Shown piece after piece: positions 33,738 to 42,841 of a DNA stretch of 64,000 nt. The notes below the pieces were generated by a model, which was not told the origin of the DNA, did no database searches, and saw nothing but the letters and a program-made list of their open reading frames with translations. Numbering within the stretch: the stretch's first letter is position 1; the number at the start of each line of letters is the position of its first letter. Both the position numbers and the translations under genes were made by a program. Source of the DNA: Streptomyces sp. 7-21 (GTDB lineage: Bacteria > Actinomycetota > Actinomycetes > Streptomycetales > Streptomycetaceae); assembly GCF_016741785.1 (NCBI RefSeq), contig NZ_JAERRL010000009.1, forward strand, positions 62,001 to 126,000, given 5' to 3'.

Positions 33738-35021
33738 ATGAGCCCGGACAAGCGTGTGGTGATCGTCGGCGGCGGCATGGCCGCCGCCCGGCTCACGCAG
33801 CAGCTCGGCGCGGCGCCCGCCGTCACCGTCACGGTCATCGGCGAGGAGCCGCACCCGGCGTACAACCGGGTGCTGCTCGCCGGCGTCCTGGCCGGGCAGT
33901 ACCCGCCCGAGGTGATCACCCTGCCGCGCCCGCCTGCAGGCACGCGGTGGCTGGGCGGAACCCGCGCGGTGCGCCTGGACCGCGCCGCCCGGCGCGTGGT
34001 GTGCGGCGACGGCCGGACGGTGCCCTACGACACGCTGGTGCTCGCCACCGGCTCCAGCCCCGTGCTGCCGCCGCTGCGCGGCCTGCTCCCGCCCCGCGGC
34101 GGCGACCTGCCCGCCGGGGTCCACGCGTTCCGCACCCTCGACGACTGCCTGGCGCTGGACCGCGACGTGCGCGAGGGCGCCCGCGAGGCCGTCGTCATCG
34201 GCGGCGGGCTGCTCGGCGTCTCCGCCGCCCGCGCGCTGGCCCGGCGCGGCGTCCGCGTCGTGCTGGCGCACCAGGGCGAGCACCTGATGGAGCGGCAGCT
34301 CGACGCCGGAGCGTCCGCGCTGCTGCGGGCACACCTGGCGGACCTCGGCGTGGAGGTCCACACCGAGTGCCGGGTGAGGAGCCTGGTCACGGCGCCGGAG
34401 CCCGGCGGTTCCGGGCGGCGCGCCACCGGCGTGCGGCTGGCCGACGGCTACGCACTCACCGCCCAGCTCATTGTGCTGGCCTGCGGCGTGCGGCCCCGGG
34501 CCGGCCTGGCCGCCGACGCGGGCCTGGCGCTCGGCACCCACGGCGGCATCGCCGTAGACGGCGCGCTGCGGACCTCCGACCCGCACGTGCACGCCGTCGG
34601 CGACTGCGCCGAGCACGACGGCGTCGTCTACGGCCTGGCGGGCGCCGCGCACGACCAGGCCGACGTGCTGGCAAGGGTGCTGGCCGGCACCGGCGCGGCG
34701 GACGGCGGCCGGTACGCCGGCACCCGGGCGCTGGTGCGGCTCACGCTCGGCGGCACGGCCCCGGCCGCCGTCCTGGACCTCGCCGCGTTCGGCCAGACCA
34801 CCCCCGGCCCGGGCGACGACGTCGTGCACCTCGCCGACGCCACCCGGCGCGCCTACCGCAAGATCGTCGTCCGCGGCGACCGGCTGCGCGGCGGCATCCT
34901 CCTGGGCGACCTCGGCAGCGTCGGCACGCTCGCCCGCACCTGGGAGAGCGACGAGCCGCTGCCCGCCTCGGCGCCCCTGCTCCACCTGCTCACCCCTGAC
35001 GCCCACCACGGAGGGATGTAG
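33738..35021 (+). CDS. FAD/NAD(P)-dependent oxidoreductase of the nitrite reductase operon
   Basis: This 427-residue flavoprotein resembles the N-terminal reductase half of NirB. It has an FAD fold (VVIVGGGMAAARLTQQL), the FYNR-type motif PAYNRVLLAGVLAG, an NADH fold (AVVIGGGLLGVSAARAL) and the FAD aspartate in VHAVGDCAEH. It lies two bases upstream of nirB with GGAGGG in between, so it is co-transcribed and probably feeds electrons into nitrate or nitrite reduction. NasA here lacks its own reductase domain, so this protein may be the electron donor for nitrate reductase. That is inference. Confidence 0.83.
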   Translation: MSPDKRVVIVGGGMAAARLTQQLGAAPAVTVTVIGEEPHPAYNRVLLAGVLAGQYPPEVITLPRPPAGTRWLGGTRAVRLDRAARRVVCGDGRTVPYDTLVLATGSSPVLPPLRGLLPPRGGDLPAGVHAFRTLDDCLALDRDVREGAREAVVIGGGLLGVSAARALARRGVRVVLAHQGEHLMERQLDAGASALLRAHLADLGVEVHTECRVRSLVTAPEPGGSGRRATGVRLADGYALTAQLIVLACGVRPRAGLAADAGLALGTHGGIAVDGALRTSDPHVHAVGDCAEHDGVVYGLAGAAHDQADVLARVLAGTGAADGGRYAGTRALVRLTLGGTAPAAVLDLAAFGQTTPGPGDDVVHLADATRRAYRKIVVRGDRLRGGILLGDLGSVGTLARTWESDEPLPASAPLLHLLTPDAHHGGM

Positions 35022-35023
35022 AC

Positions 35024-37624
35024 ATGTCCACCGGGACAACCGAAACGATCGTGCTCGTCGGGCACGGGATGGTGGGCCAGCGCTTCCTCGAAGAGCTCGC
35101 CAGCCGGGGCGTCACCGAGCGCGCCCGGGTCGTGGTGCTCTGCGAGGAGCCGCGCCCGGCCTACGACCGGGTGCACCTGACCTCGTACTTCACGGGTGCC
35201 ACGCCGCAGAGCCTGTCGCTGCTGCCCGAAGGCTTCCTGGACCGCCACGGCATCGAGCTGCGCACCGGCGACCCGGCCGTGGCCATCGACCGCGCGGCCC
35301 GCACCGTCACCGCCCGCTCCGGGTTCTCCGTCCGCTACGACACGCTGGTGCTCGCCACCGGCTCCTACCCGTTCGTGCCGCCGGTGCCCGGCCGCGACGC
35401 CACCGGCTGCTTCGTCTACCGCACCATCGAGGACGTCGAGGCCATCAAGCGGTACGCCGCCGGCGCCCGCACCGGCGTCGTGGTCGGCGGCGGCCTGCTC
35501 GGCCTGGAGGCGGCCGGGGCGCTGCGCGGCCTGGGCGTGACGGCGCACATCGTGGAGTTCAACCCGCGCCTGATGGCGCTCCAGGTCGACGAGGGCGGCG
35601 GCGCCGCGCTGCGCCGCACCGTCGAGGAGATGGGCCTGGTCGTCCACACCGGCGTCGGCGGCCAGGAGATCACCACCGGCGAGGACGGCCGGGTCACCGG
35701 CATGGTGCTGTCGGACGGCTCGGCGATCGGCACCGATCTGGTGATCTTCTCGGCCGGGGTCCGCCCGCGCGACCAGCTCGCCCGCGAGTGCGGCCTGGCC
35801 GTCGGCGAGCGCGGCGGCGTCGTCATCGACGAGCGCTGCCGCACCGCCGACCCGGCCGTCTACGCCATCGGTGAGTGCGCCCGCGCCGTGGACGGGACGG
35901 TGTACGGGCTGGTGGCGCCGGGCTACGAGATGGCTGCCACCGCCGCCGAGGCGATCGCCGCGGGTGAGGCGTGCGCGGCGTCGTTCACCAGCGCCGACAC
36001 CTCCACCAAGCTGAAGCTGCTGGGCGTGGACGTGGCCTCGTTCGGTGACGCCCACGGCCGCACCGAGGGCTGCCTGGACGTGGTGTACGCCGACTCGCGG
36101 GCGGGCGTGTACAAGAAGCTGGTCATCGGCCAGGACGGCACGCTGCTCGGCGGCGTGCTGGTCGGCGACGCCGAGTCCTACGGGCTGCTGCGCCCGCTGA
36201 CCGGCTCGGTGCCGCCGGCCGCGCCCGAGCAGCTGGTGCTGCCCGCCGGGCTGGCGCCGCCCGCCGCGATCGGCCCGTCCGCGCTGCCGGACGACGCGAC
36301 CATCTGCAGCTGCCACAACGTCTCCAAGGGCGCCATCCGGGCCGCCGTCACCGAGACGGGCTGCACCTCGGTGCCCGAGGTGAAGAAGTGCACCAGGGCG
36401 GGCACCGGCTGCGGCAGCTGCGTGAAGGTGCTCACCCAGCTGGTCAACGACGAGCTGGCGGCCAGCGGCGTCGCCGTCGACACCGGCCTGTGCGGCTGCT
36501 TCGCGCACACCCGCCAGGAGCTGTACGAGATCGTGCTGGCGCTGCGGATCACGTCCTACCAGGAGCTGCTGGACAGCCACGGCCGCCCTGAGGCGCGCGG
36601 CGGCGACGGCTGCGAGATCTGCAAGCCCGCCGTCGCCTCGATCATCGCCTCGCTGGCCCCGGCGATCGGCGCCGACGGCCATGTGCTGGACGGCGAGCAG
36701 GCGGCGTTGCAGGACACCAACGACCACTTCCTCGCCAACATGCAGCGCAACGGCTCGTACTCGGTCGTGCCCCGCGTGCCCGGCGGCGAGATCTCGCCGG
36801 AGAAGCTGATCGTGATCGGCGAGGTGGCCCGGGACTTCGGGCTCTACACGAAGATCACCGGCGGGCAGCGCATCGACATGTTCGGCGCGCGGGTGGAGCA
36901 GCTGCCCGCGATCTGGGCGCGGCTGGTGGAGGCCGGGTTCGAGTCGGGGCACGCGTACGGCAAGGCGCTGCGCACGGTCAAGTCGTGCGTGGGCTCGACC
37001 TGGTGCCGCTACGGCGTGCAGGACAGCGTGCGGATGGCGATCGACCTGGAGCTGCGGTACCGGGGGCTGCGCTCGCCGCACAAGCTGAAGGCCGCGGTCT
37101 CCGGCTGCGCCCGCGAGTGCGCGGAGGCCCGGGGCAAGGACTTCGGCGTGATCGCCACGGCCAGCGGCTGGAACCTGTACGTCGGCGGCAACGGCGGCGC
37201 CACGCCGCGCCACGCCGACCTGCTGGCCCAGGACCTGTCCGACGCCGAGCTGGTGCGGCTGATCGACCGGTTCCTGATGTTCTACATCCGCACCGCCGAC
37301 CGGCTGGAGCGCACCTCCACGTGGCTGGAGCGCCTGGACGGCGGGCTCGACCACCTCAGGGACGTCGTCGTCCACGACTCGCTGGGCATCTGCGACGAGC
37401 TGGAACGGCTGATGGCCGCGCACGTCGCCGCCTACCGCGACGAGTGGGCCGAGACGCTGAAGGACCCCGAGAAGCTGCGCCGCTTCGTGTCGTTCGTGAA
37501 CGCGCCCGAGGCGCCGGACCCGTCCGTGCGGTTCGTCCCCGAGCGCGACCAGCACAAGCCCGATCTGACGGTACTCGCCGGGCCCGAGATCCCGGTCCGC
37601 ACGCTCGAAGGGAGCGCCTCCTGA
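35024..37624 (+). CDS. nirB: Assimilatory nitrite reductase large subunit NirB
   Basis: This 866-residue enzyme reduces nitrite to ammonium with NAD(P)H. The order is an N-terminal FAD/NADH reductase (residues about 5-310), a [2Fe-2S] BFD-like domain beginning CSCHNV at C428 with CGSC further on, then the sulfite/nitrite reductase ferredoxin-like domain and the siroheme-[4Fe-4S] domain. The four siroheme-cluster cysteines are C655, C661, C695 and C699. The stop overlaps the nirD start by one base. The gene is probably under GlnR control from the box at 33678. Confidence 0.95.
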   Translation: MSTGTTETIVLVGHGMVGQRFLEELASRGVTERARVVVLCEEPRPAYDRVHLTSYFTGATPQSLSLLPEGFLDRHGIELRTGDPAVAIDRAARTVTARSGFSVRYDTLVLATGSYPFVPPVPGRDATGCFVYRTIEDVEAIKRYAAGARTGVVVGGGLLGLEAAGALRGLGVTAHIVEFNPRLMALQVDEGGGAALRRTVEEMGLVVHTGVGGQEITTGEDGRVTGMVLSDGSAIGTDLVIFSAGVRPRDQLARECGLAVGERGGVVIDERCRTADPAVYAIGECARAVDGTVYGLVAPGYEMAATAAEAIAAGEACAASFTSADTSTKLKLLGVDVASFGDAHGRTEGCLDVVYADSRAGVYKKLVIGQDGTLLGGVLVGDAESYGLLRPLTGSVPPAAPEQLVLPAGLAPPAAIGPSALPDDATICSCHNVSKGAIRAAVTETGCTSVPEVKKCTRAGTGCGSCVKVLTQLVNDELAASGVAVDTGLCGCFAHTRQELYEIVLALRITSYQELLDSHGRPEARGGDGCEICKPAVASIIASLAPAIGADGHVLDGEQAALQDTNDHFLANMQRNGSYSVVPRVPGGEISPEKLIVIGEVARDFGLYTKITGGQRIDMFGARVEQLPAIWARLVEAGFESGHAYGKALRTVKSCVGSTWCRYGVQDSVRMAIDLELRYRGLRSPHKLKAAVSGCARECAEARGKDFGVIATASGWNLYVGGNGGATPRHADLLAQDLSDAELVRLIDRFLMFYIRTADRLERTSTWLERLDGGLDHLRDVVVHDSLGICDELERLMAAHVAAYRDEWAETLKDPEKLRRFVSFVNAPEAPDPSVRFVPERDQHKPDLTVLAGPEIPVRTLEGSAS

Positions 37625-38019
37625 TGGCCACCGCCACCGCCACGCCAGCCACGAACCCAGCTGCCAGCCCAGCCGCGGCCGCCGGCGTGATCGAGATCCG
37701 GGCCGCCGACGGGCAGTGGACGGCGGTCTGCGCCCGCAGCGACCTGGTGCCGGGGCGGGGCGTCGCCGTGCTGCTGCCCGACGGGCGGCAGGCGGCGCTG
37801 TTCCTCGACCGGTCGGGCCGGCCGCACGCGATCGGCAACCGCGACCCGTTCACCGGCGCCTGCGTGCTCGCCCGCGGCCTGCTGGGCTCCACCGGCAACG
37901 AGGGGCGCCCGTTCGTGGCCTCCCCCCTGCTCAAACAGCGCTTCGACCTGGTCACCGGGGTGTGCCTGGACGAGCCGGAGGTGTCGGTCCCCGTCTACGC
38001 CGCCCGCGTCGTCTCCTGA
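37624..38019 (+). CDS. nirD: Nitrite reductase small subunit NirD
   Basis: This 131-residue protein has the Rieske-like beta fold of NirD after an Ala/Thr/Pro-rich 20-residue start. Positions that hold cluster ligands in true Rieske proteins are not Cys/His pairs, as is normal for NirD, so it binds no cluster. It pairs with NirB; its ATG overlaps the nirB stop (TGATG), so the two are translationally coupled. It closes the operon. Confidence 0.9.
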   Translation: MATATATPATNPAASPAAAAGVIEIRAADGQWTAVCARSDLVPGRGVAVLLPDGRQAALFLDRSGRPHAIGNRDPFTGACVLARGLLGSTGNEGRPFVASPLLKQRFDLVTGVCLDEPEVSVPVYAARVVS

Positions 38020-38071
38020 CGGCGAGCGGCGGGAGCCGAAACGCGCGACAGTGGACAAAGGGGGGTGCCAG

Positions 38072-38083
38072 GGGACACGTCCC
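38072..38083. promoter_or_regulatory. Short palindrome upstream of the universal stress protein gene
   Basis: GGGAC-AC-GTCCC lies 30 bases before the stress protein start. Its arms resemble those of DevR/DosR-type redox sites, but the spacer is two bases instead of four, so the link is only a suggestion. Confidence 0.25.
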
Positions 38084-38112
38084 GACGTTCCTCCGCGCGT
38101 GAGGTGACGAGC

Positions 38113-39024
38113 ATGACGGGCACGCCCGGCGCCGGGGACCGGCCGGTGGCGGTCGGCGTGGACGGGTCGCGGGCAAGCCGCGTGGCGGCGGACTGGGCGG
38201 CGCGCGAGGCGGCGCGCCGCGGGCTGCCGCTGCTGCTGGTGCACGCCTGGACCGACGAACCGCTGAACCCGCCGACGGCCACGGACCGCGAGGCCGCGCA
38301 GCGGCTGCTGGACGACGCGCGGACGGAGGTGGCCGCCCGCTACCCCTCGCTGCCGGTGTCGGTGCGGCTGCTGCCCGCCGTCCCCGTGGCCGGGCTGGCC
38401 GAGGTCTCGCGGGAGGCGGCCGTCACGGTTCTCGGCTCGCGCGGGCACGGGGCGCTGCTGGGCTTCCTGCTCGGCTCCGTCGGCCTGCCGGTGGTCGCGC
38501 ACGCCGAGGGGCCCGTGGTGCTGGTGCGCCCGCACGGTGACGTCCGGGGCGGTCCGGAGCCGGGGTCCGCGGCGCGGCCGGAGGAGGGCGACGAGGTCGT
38601 GGTGGGCCTGGGCAGCCTCGGCGCGGCGGCCGACCCGCTGCTGTCGTTCGCCTTCACCGCCGCGCGGGCGCGGGGCGCGGCGGTGCGGGCGGTGCGTGCG
38701 TGGGGCTCGCCGTCGCTGTTCGGCCCGGAGGTGCCCCGGGAGCTGGAGACGGCGGAGCACCGCAGCGCCGAGGCCGAGGAGGGCCGCGCGCTGGCGGCCA
38801 CCCTCGACCCGTGGCGGGCGCGGTTCCCCCAGGTGCCGGTGATCGAGCACCTGCGGTTCGGCAACGCCTCGGAGGTGCTGCTGGCGGCCGCGGCGTTCCG
38901 TGCGGTGCTGCTGGTGACCGGGCGCCACCGGAACCGGCCGCGCCTGGGGACGCGCGTCGGCCCGGTGGTCCACGCGGCGCTGCACCACGCCCGCCCGCCG
39001 GTGGCGGTCGTGCCCTACGGCTAG
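38113..39024 (+). CDS. Universal stress protein with two UspA domains
   Basis: This 303-residue cytoplasmic protein has two tandem UspA domains. The first starts PVAVGVDGSRASRVAADWA and ends with the nucleotide-binding pattern G-x2-G-x9-G (GSRGHGALLGFLLGS). The second starts near EVVVGLGSLGAAADP, and its equivalent loop (TGRHRNRPRLGTRVG) is less well kept. Such proteins bind ATP and help survival under starvation or hypoxia. The ATG at 38113 has GAGGTGA upstream. It follows the nitrite operon by 93 bases and may be separately regulated. Confidence 0.87.
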   Translation: MTGTPGAGDRPVAVGVDGSRASRVAADWAAREAARRGLPLLLVHAWTDEPLNPPTATDREAAQRLLDDARTEVAARYPSLPVSVRLLPAVPVAGLAEVSREAAVTVLGSRGHGALLGFLLGSVGLPVVAHAEGPVVLVRPHGDVRGGPEPGSAARPEEGDEVVVGLGSLGAAADPLLSFAFTAARARGAAVRAVRAWGSPSLFGPEVPRELETAEHRSAEAEEGRALAATLDPWRARFPQVPVIEHLRFGNASEVLLAAAAFRAVLLVTGRHRNRPRLGTRVGPVVHAALHHARPPVAVVPYG

Positions 39025-39040
39025 CCGCCGCCGGCCCGGG

Positions 39041-40201
39041 TCACAGGGCGGGCAGGACGCAGGCGACGTTCGGGTAGGACAGCGCCGTCTGGGCGTCGGA
39101 CAGGCCGCCGTCCCCGGTGTCGCGGGTGAGCACGGACACCTGCGAGGAGTCCTGGTTGGCGGCGAAGATCCGGCCGCTGGCCGCGTCGAACGCCAGGTGG
39201 CGGGGGCTTCGGCCGCCGCAGGGGTGGCTGGCCAGCAGCTCCGGCGCGGTCTCCCGGTCCCCCGCGACGTCGAAGACGGCGACGCTGTCGTGGCCCCGGA
39301 CGGAGGCGTACACGAAGCGCCCGTCGGGCGAGACGAGCACCTCGGCCGCCGTGGCGCCCGCCGGGTCGGCGTCCGGCGGGAGCGCGGAGACGGCGGTGAG
39401 CGGCGTGAGGGTGCCCGTCGCCGCGTCGACGGTGCAGGGGGTGAGCGTCAGGTCGAGTTCGCCGAGCACGTAGGCGGTGCGGCCGCCCGGGTGGAGCGCG
39501 AGGTGCCGGGGGCCGGAGCCGGGGGCGAAGCGGGCCTCCTGCCGCCTGGTCAGCCGCCCGGTGGCGGTGTCGAGGACGTAGACGTGCACGGAGTCGGTGC
39601 CCAGGTCGGCGGCGTACAGCAGCCCGCCGTCCGGGTGCGGCAGCACCATGTGGGCGTGCGGCCCCTCCTGCCGGTCCGGGTCCGGGCCCTCGCCGGTGTG
39701 CTGGACGAGGTCGGTGAGGCCCGTGGGCGCGCCGTTCTCGCCGAGCGCGAAGACGGCGACCGAGCCGGTGGCGTAGTTGGCGGCGAACGCGTGGCTGCCG
39801 CCGGGGTCCACGCTCACGTGGCACGGGGAGCCGCCGCCGCTGCCGACGGTGGCGAGCGGCCCGGCGATGCCGCCGCTGTCGTCGAGGGCGAAGGCGGTGA
39901 CGGCGCCCTCGGCGGACTCGTCGACCGCGTACAGCACGCCGGTGGCCGGTGACAGCGCCAGGAAGCTGGGGTTGGGGGCGGGCGTGACGGCCTCCAGGCG
40001 CAGCGCGCCGGTGGTCTGGTCCGGGCGGGCGACGCCGATGCCGCCCTCCGGGTCGCCGCCGGTATAGCCGCCGAGGTAGACGGCGGGCGGGGCGGACTGG
40101 GCACGGGCGGTGCCGGCGGTGGTGCGCGCGGCGAGCGGGAGGGCGGCGGCCGATCCGCCCAGGACGGTCAGCGCGCCGCGTCGTGTCAGGTGCCGCTCCA
40201 T
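39041..40201 (-). CDS. Secreted lactonase-family beta-propeller protein
   Basis: This 386-residue protein begins with a twin-arginine signal (HLTRRGALTVLGGSAAALPLA) and should be exported folded by the Tat system. The rest is a seven-bladed propeller of the lactonase_7/6-phosphogluconolactonase type, with repeated blades such as VYLGGYTGGDPEGGIGVA and GPRHLALHPGGRTAYVLGE. Because it is exported, cytosolic 6-phosphogluconolactonase activity is unlikely and an extracellular lactone or carbohydrate role fits better. It converges with the stress protein gene, with 16 bases between them. Confidence 0.83.
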   Translation of the reverse strand: MERHLTRRGALTVLGGSAAALPLAARTTAGTARAQSAPPAVYLGGYTGGDPEGGIGVARPDQTTGALRLEAVTPAPNPSFLALSPATGVLYAVDESAEGAVTAFALDDSGGIAGPLATVGSGGGSPCHVSVDPGGSHAFAANYATGSVAVFALGENGAPTGLTDLVQHTGEGPDPDRQEGPHAHMVLPHPDGGLLYAADLGTDSVHVYVLDTATGRLTRRQEARFAPGSGPRHLALHPGGRTAYVLGELDLTLTPCTVDAATGTLTPLTAVSALPPDADPAGATAAEVLVSPDGRFVYASVRGHDSVAVFDVAGDRETAPELLASHPCGGRSPRHLAFDAASGRIFAANQDSSQVSVLTRDTGDGGLSDAQTALSYPNVACVLPAL

Positions 40202-40408
40202 GAGATCTCCGTTACGGTGTGGGGGGTTGGGGGCGGGCCGTCCCAGCATGGCTACCGCCCCGCCGCGGCGGAAGACCCCCTGCGGCCGGGGCCGGCCGGG
40301 TGGGCGCCCTCCGTTTCCCGAAGGAGCGGCGGCGACGACGGCCCCTCGTGGCGGCTCAGCGGCTGGCAGGCGGTCTCGTCCGCCCGGCCGGGTCGGCGCC
40401 CGCGCCGG

Positions 40409-42841
40409 TCAGGTGGCGGCCAGCGGCAGCAGCCGGTCCTCACCCGGCGCGATGCGCGTCGGGGCGAGGCCGGGCAGCTCGACGCGGACCGGCGTCTCCT
40501 CCCAGGCGGGAACGCCGATCAGCAGCTGGCCCGGCTTCATGTGGACCGTGACCGCCACCCCTCTGATACGGGCGGAGAACGAGAACTCGGACAGCTCCGG
40601 CAGCGGCGCCGGGTCCAGGACGAGGGCGTCTTCCCGCGCCTGAAGGCCCGTGAAGCCCCGCTGGAGCAGGTCGAGGGTCCCGGCCATCGCGCCGAGGTGG
40701 ATGCCCTCCTCCGTCGTCCCGCCCTGAAGGTCCGCCACGTCGCTGGCCAGTGCCTCCTCCCACAGGCGCCACGCCTCGCGGTGGCGTACCCGCGCCAGGA
40801 CCCAGGCGTGCACGACCCCGCTGAGGGTCGAGCCGTGGCTCGTGCGCGCCAGGTAGTAGTCGACGGTGCGCCGCCAGTCGTCCTCGCCGACGTCGTAGCC
40901 CAGCTGCCGGAACAGGGAGAACAGCTCGGCGGGCGGGAAGAGATAGCCCAGCATGAGGACGTCGGCCTGCTTGGACGCCTGGTAGCGGTCGACCATGTCG
41001 CCCTCCGCCTCCAGGATCCGGTCCAGCCTGCGGATGTCGCCGTACCGCTCCCGGTAGGCGTCCCAGTCCAGTTCGCGCAGCCGGCCGTAGCCGTCGAACT
41101 GGCTGAGCACCGGGCCGTCCGGGCCGTCGTGAAACGGCACCCGCAGCCGGCGGGCGACCTCCTCCCACTCGTCCGGCTCCTGCGGGCGCAGCCCGACGCG
41201 GTCGAAGACGTCCTGGCGCCGGGAGACCGGCATGGTCCGGGCCAGCTCCGCGGCGCGGCTGAGCACCCAGGCGGCCGTGACGTTGGTGTAGGTGTTGTCG
41301 TCCAGGCCGGGGCGGTCGGCGCCGGGGTAGGTCTCGTGGTACTCGTCGGGGCCGACCACGCCCCTGATCCGGTACCGTTCCAGGCCGCCGTCCCACTCGG
41401 CCTTGCCCGCCCAGAACCGGGCGACCTGGAGCATCAGTTCGGCGCCCTTGGTGTGGAGGAAGCCGGTGTCGCCGGTGGCCTGGCCGTAGCGCCAGACGTT
41501 GTACGCGATGGCCGAGCCGACATGGTGCTGCAGATGGGAGCGGTCCGGCAGCCAGCGCCCGGAACGCGGGTTGAGGTGGAGTTCGGGCGTCTCCTCCCGG
41601 CCGTCGCTGCCGGACTGCCAGGGAAACATCGCGCCGCGCTGCCCCGCCTCGCGCGCCGCCCGGCACGCCGCGGGCAGCCGCCGGTAGCGGTACTCCATCA
41701 GCGAGCGGGACACCTCGGGAAAGTGCAGGTTCAGGTACGGCAGCACGAACAGCTCGTCCCAGAAGACGTGCCCCCGGTACGCCTCGCCGTGCAGGCCCCG
41801 GGCCGGCACGCCGGTGTCCAGGCCCTCGGTGTGCGGCGAGAGCGTCTGGAGCAGGTGGAACAGGTGGAGCCGCAGGATGCGGCCGGGCTCACCGGGCACC
41901 TGGAGATCGGCGCGGCGCCACAGCCGTTCCCAGGCGTCCTCGTGCGTGTCCAGCAGGCCGGCGAAGTCCGGCGCGCGCCGCACGCGGTCCAGCGCGGCCT
42001 GGAACGGGCCGCTGATCGCGGGGTCGCGCGAGGTGTGCAGGGCGACGGTCTTCTCGACGGTGGCCTCGCGGCCGGGCCGCACCGGCAGCGTCAGCCGGTG
42101 CGCGGCGCGGAAGCCGGCGAGGCGGACGCGGGCGTCGCCGCCCCCGGTGGGCACGCGGGTGCGGGCGGCCTGCACGACGCGGATGTCGGAGCTGCTGGTG
42201 CGGCAGCGCAGCCAGACCGTGTCGGGGTCCTCGTGGCCGGTGGACAGCCGCGTCAGGTGGGTCGAGGCCAGGTCGCGGTAGCGGGCGACGCCGGTGTTGC
42301 CCGTCATGCCGTCGAGCGCGGACTCGACCTCGATCGTGCCCGACCAGTCCTCGGCGGTGAACGTCGTGCTGAGCGCGGCCAGGTGCGGGTCGCCCATGTG
42401 CACCAGGCGGACCTGTTCGACGCCCAGGTGGCGGCCGTGCCGGTCGCGGAACCGCAGGGAGCGGGTCAGGGTGCCGTGCCGCATGTCCAGGACCTGCCGG
42501 TAGCGCACCAGGCCCTCCAGGTGCCGGTCGGGCGTAAACCACTGGCCGCCGGGCCCGTCGTCGGGATGGATGCGGAAGCGCAGCGGCAGCCAGTTGGGGA
42601 GGTTGACGAGGTCCTCGTGCTCCAGGCGGCGGCCGGCCAGCACCGAGGTGAGGCGGTTGTAGACGCCCGCCGCGTAGGTGCCCGGGTAGTGGGCGGGGCT
42701 GGCCGTGGACTCGGGGGCCGCGCCGCGCGTGGCGACGTAGCCGTTGCCGAGCGTGCACAGCGCCTCCCTCAGGCGTTCCCGGCGCGGGTCGTACCCGTCG
42801 AAGACCCACAGCCAGTCGGACCAGTCGGGGCGCGTGGTCAT
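40409..42841 (-). CDS. Glycoside hydrolase family 65 disaccharide phosphorylase
   Basis: This 810-residue cytoplasmic enzyme belongs to GH65, which includes maltose, trehalose and kojibiose phosphorylases; these use phosphate to give beta-glucose 1-phosphate and free sugar. The catalytic glutamate is in VVGPDEYHE, and the phosphate-binding loop is RTSHGSTLS. The N-terminal beta-sandwich and C-terminal beta-sheet domain are present and the length is normal. Its ATG overlaps the stop of the upstream HAD gene (ATGA), so the products are co-made. HAD then converts beta-glucose 1-phosphate to glucose 6-phosphate. Which disaccharide it splits cannot be told. Confidence 0.9.
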   Translation of the reverse strand: MTTRPDWSDWLWVFDGYDPRRERLREALCTLGNGYVATRGAAPESTASPAHYPGTYAAGVYNRLTSVLAGRRLEHEDLVNLPNWLPLRFRIHPDDGPGGQWFTPDRHLEGLVRYRQVLDMRHGTLTRSLRFRDRHGRHLGVEQVRLVHMGDPHLAALSTTFTAEDWSGTIEVESALDGMTGNTGVARYRDLASTHLTRLSTGHEDPDTVWLRCRTSSSDIRVVQAARTRVPTGGGDARVRLAGFRAAHRLTLPVRPGREATVEKTVALHTSRDPAISGPFQAALDRVRRAPDFAGLLDTHEDAWERLWRRADLQVPGEPGRILRLHLFHLLQTLSPHTEGLDTGVPARGLHGEAYRGHVFWDELFVLPYLNLHFPEVSRSLMEYRYRRLPAACRAAREAGQRGAMFPWQSGSDGREETPELHLNPRSGRWLPDRSHLQHHVGSAIAYNVWRYGQATGDTGFLHTKGAELMLQVARFWAGKAEWDGGLERYRIRGVVGPDEYHETYPGADRPGLDDNTYTNVTAAWVLSRAAELARTMPVSRRQDVFDRVGLRPQEPDEWEEVARRLRVPFHDGPDGPVLSQFDGYGRLRELDWDAYRERYGDIRRLDRILEAEGDMVDRYQASKQADVLMLGYLFPPAELFSLFRQLGYDVGEDDWRRTVDYYLARTSHGSTLSGVVHAWVLARVRHREAWRLWEEALASDVADLQGGTTEEGIHLGAMAGTLDLLQRGFTGLQAREDALVLDPAPLPELSEFSFSARIRGVAVTVHMKPGQLLIGVPAWEETPVRVELPGLAPTRIAPGEDRLLPLAAT

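Noticed and set aside
38072..38083. A DevR/DosR-type hypoxia box before the stress protein gene
   Set aside because: Arms match but the spacer is two bases, not four, so I kept it only as a low-confidence palindrome.
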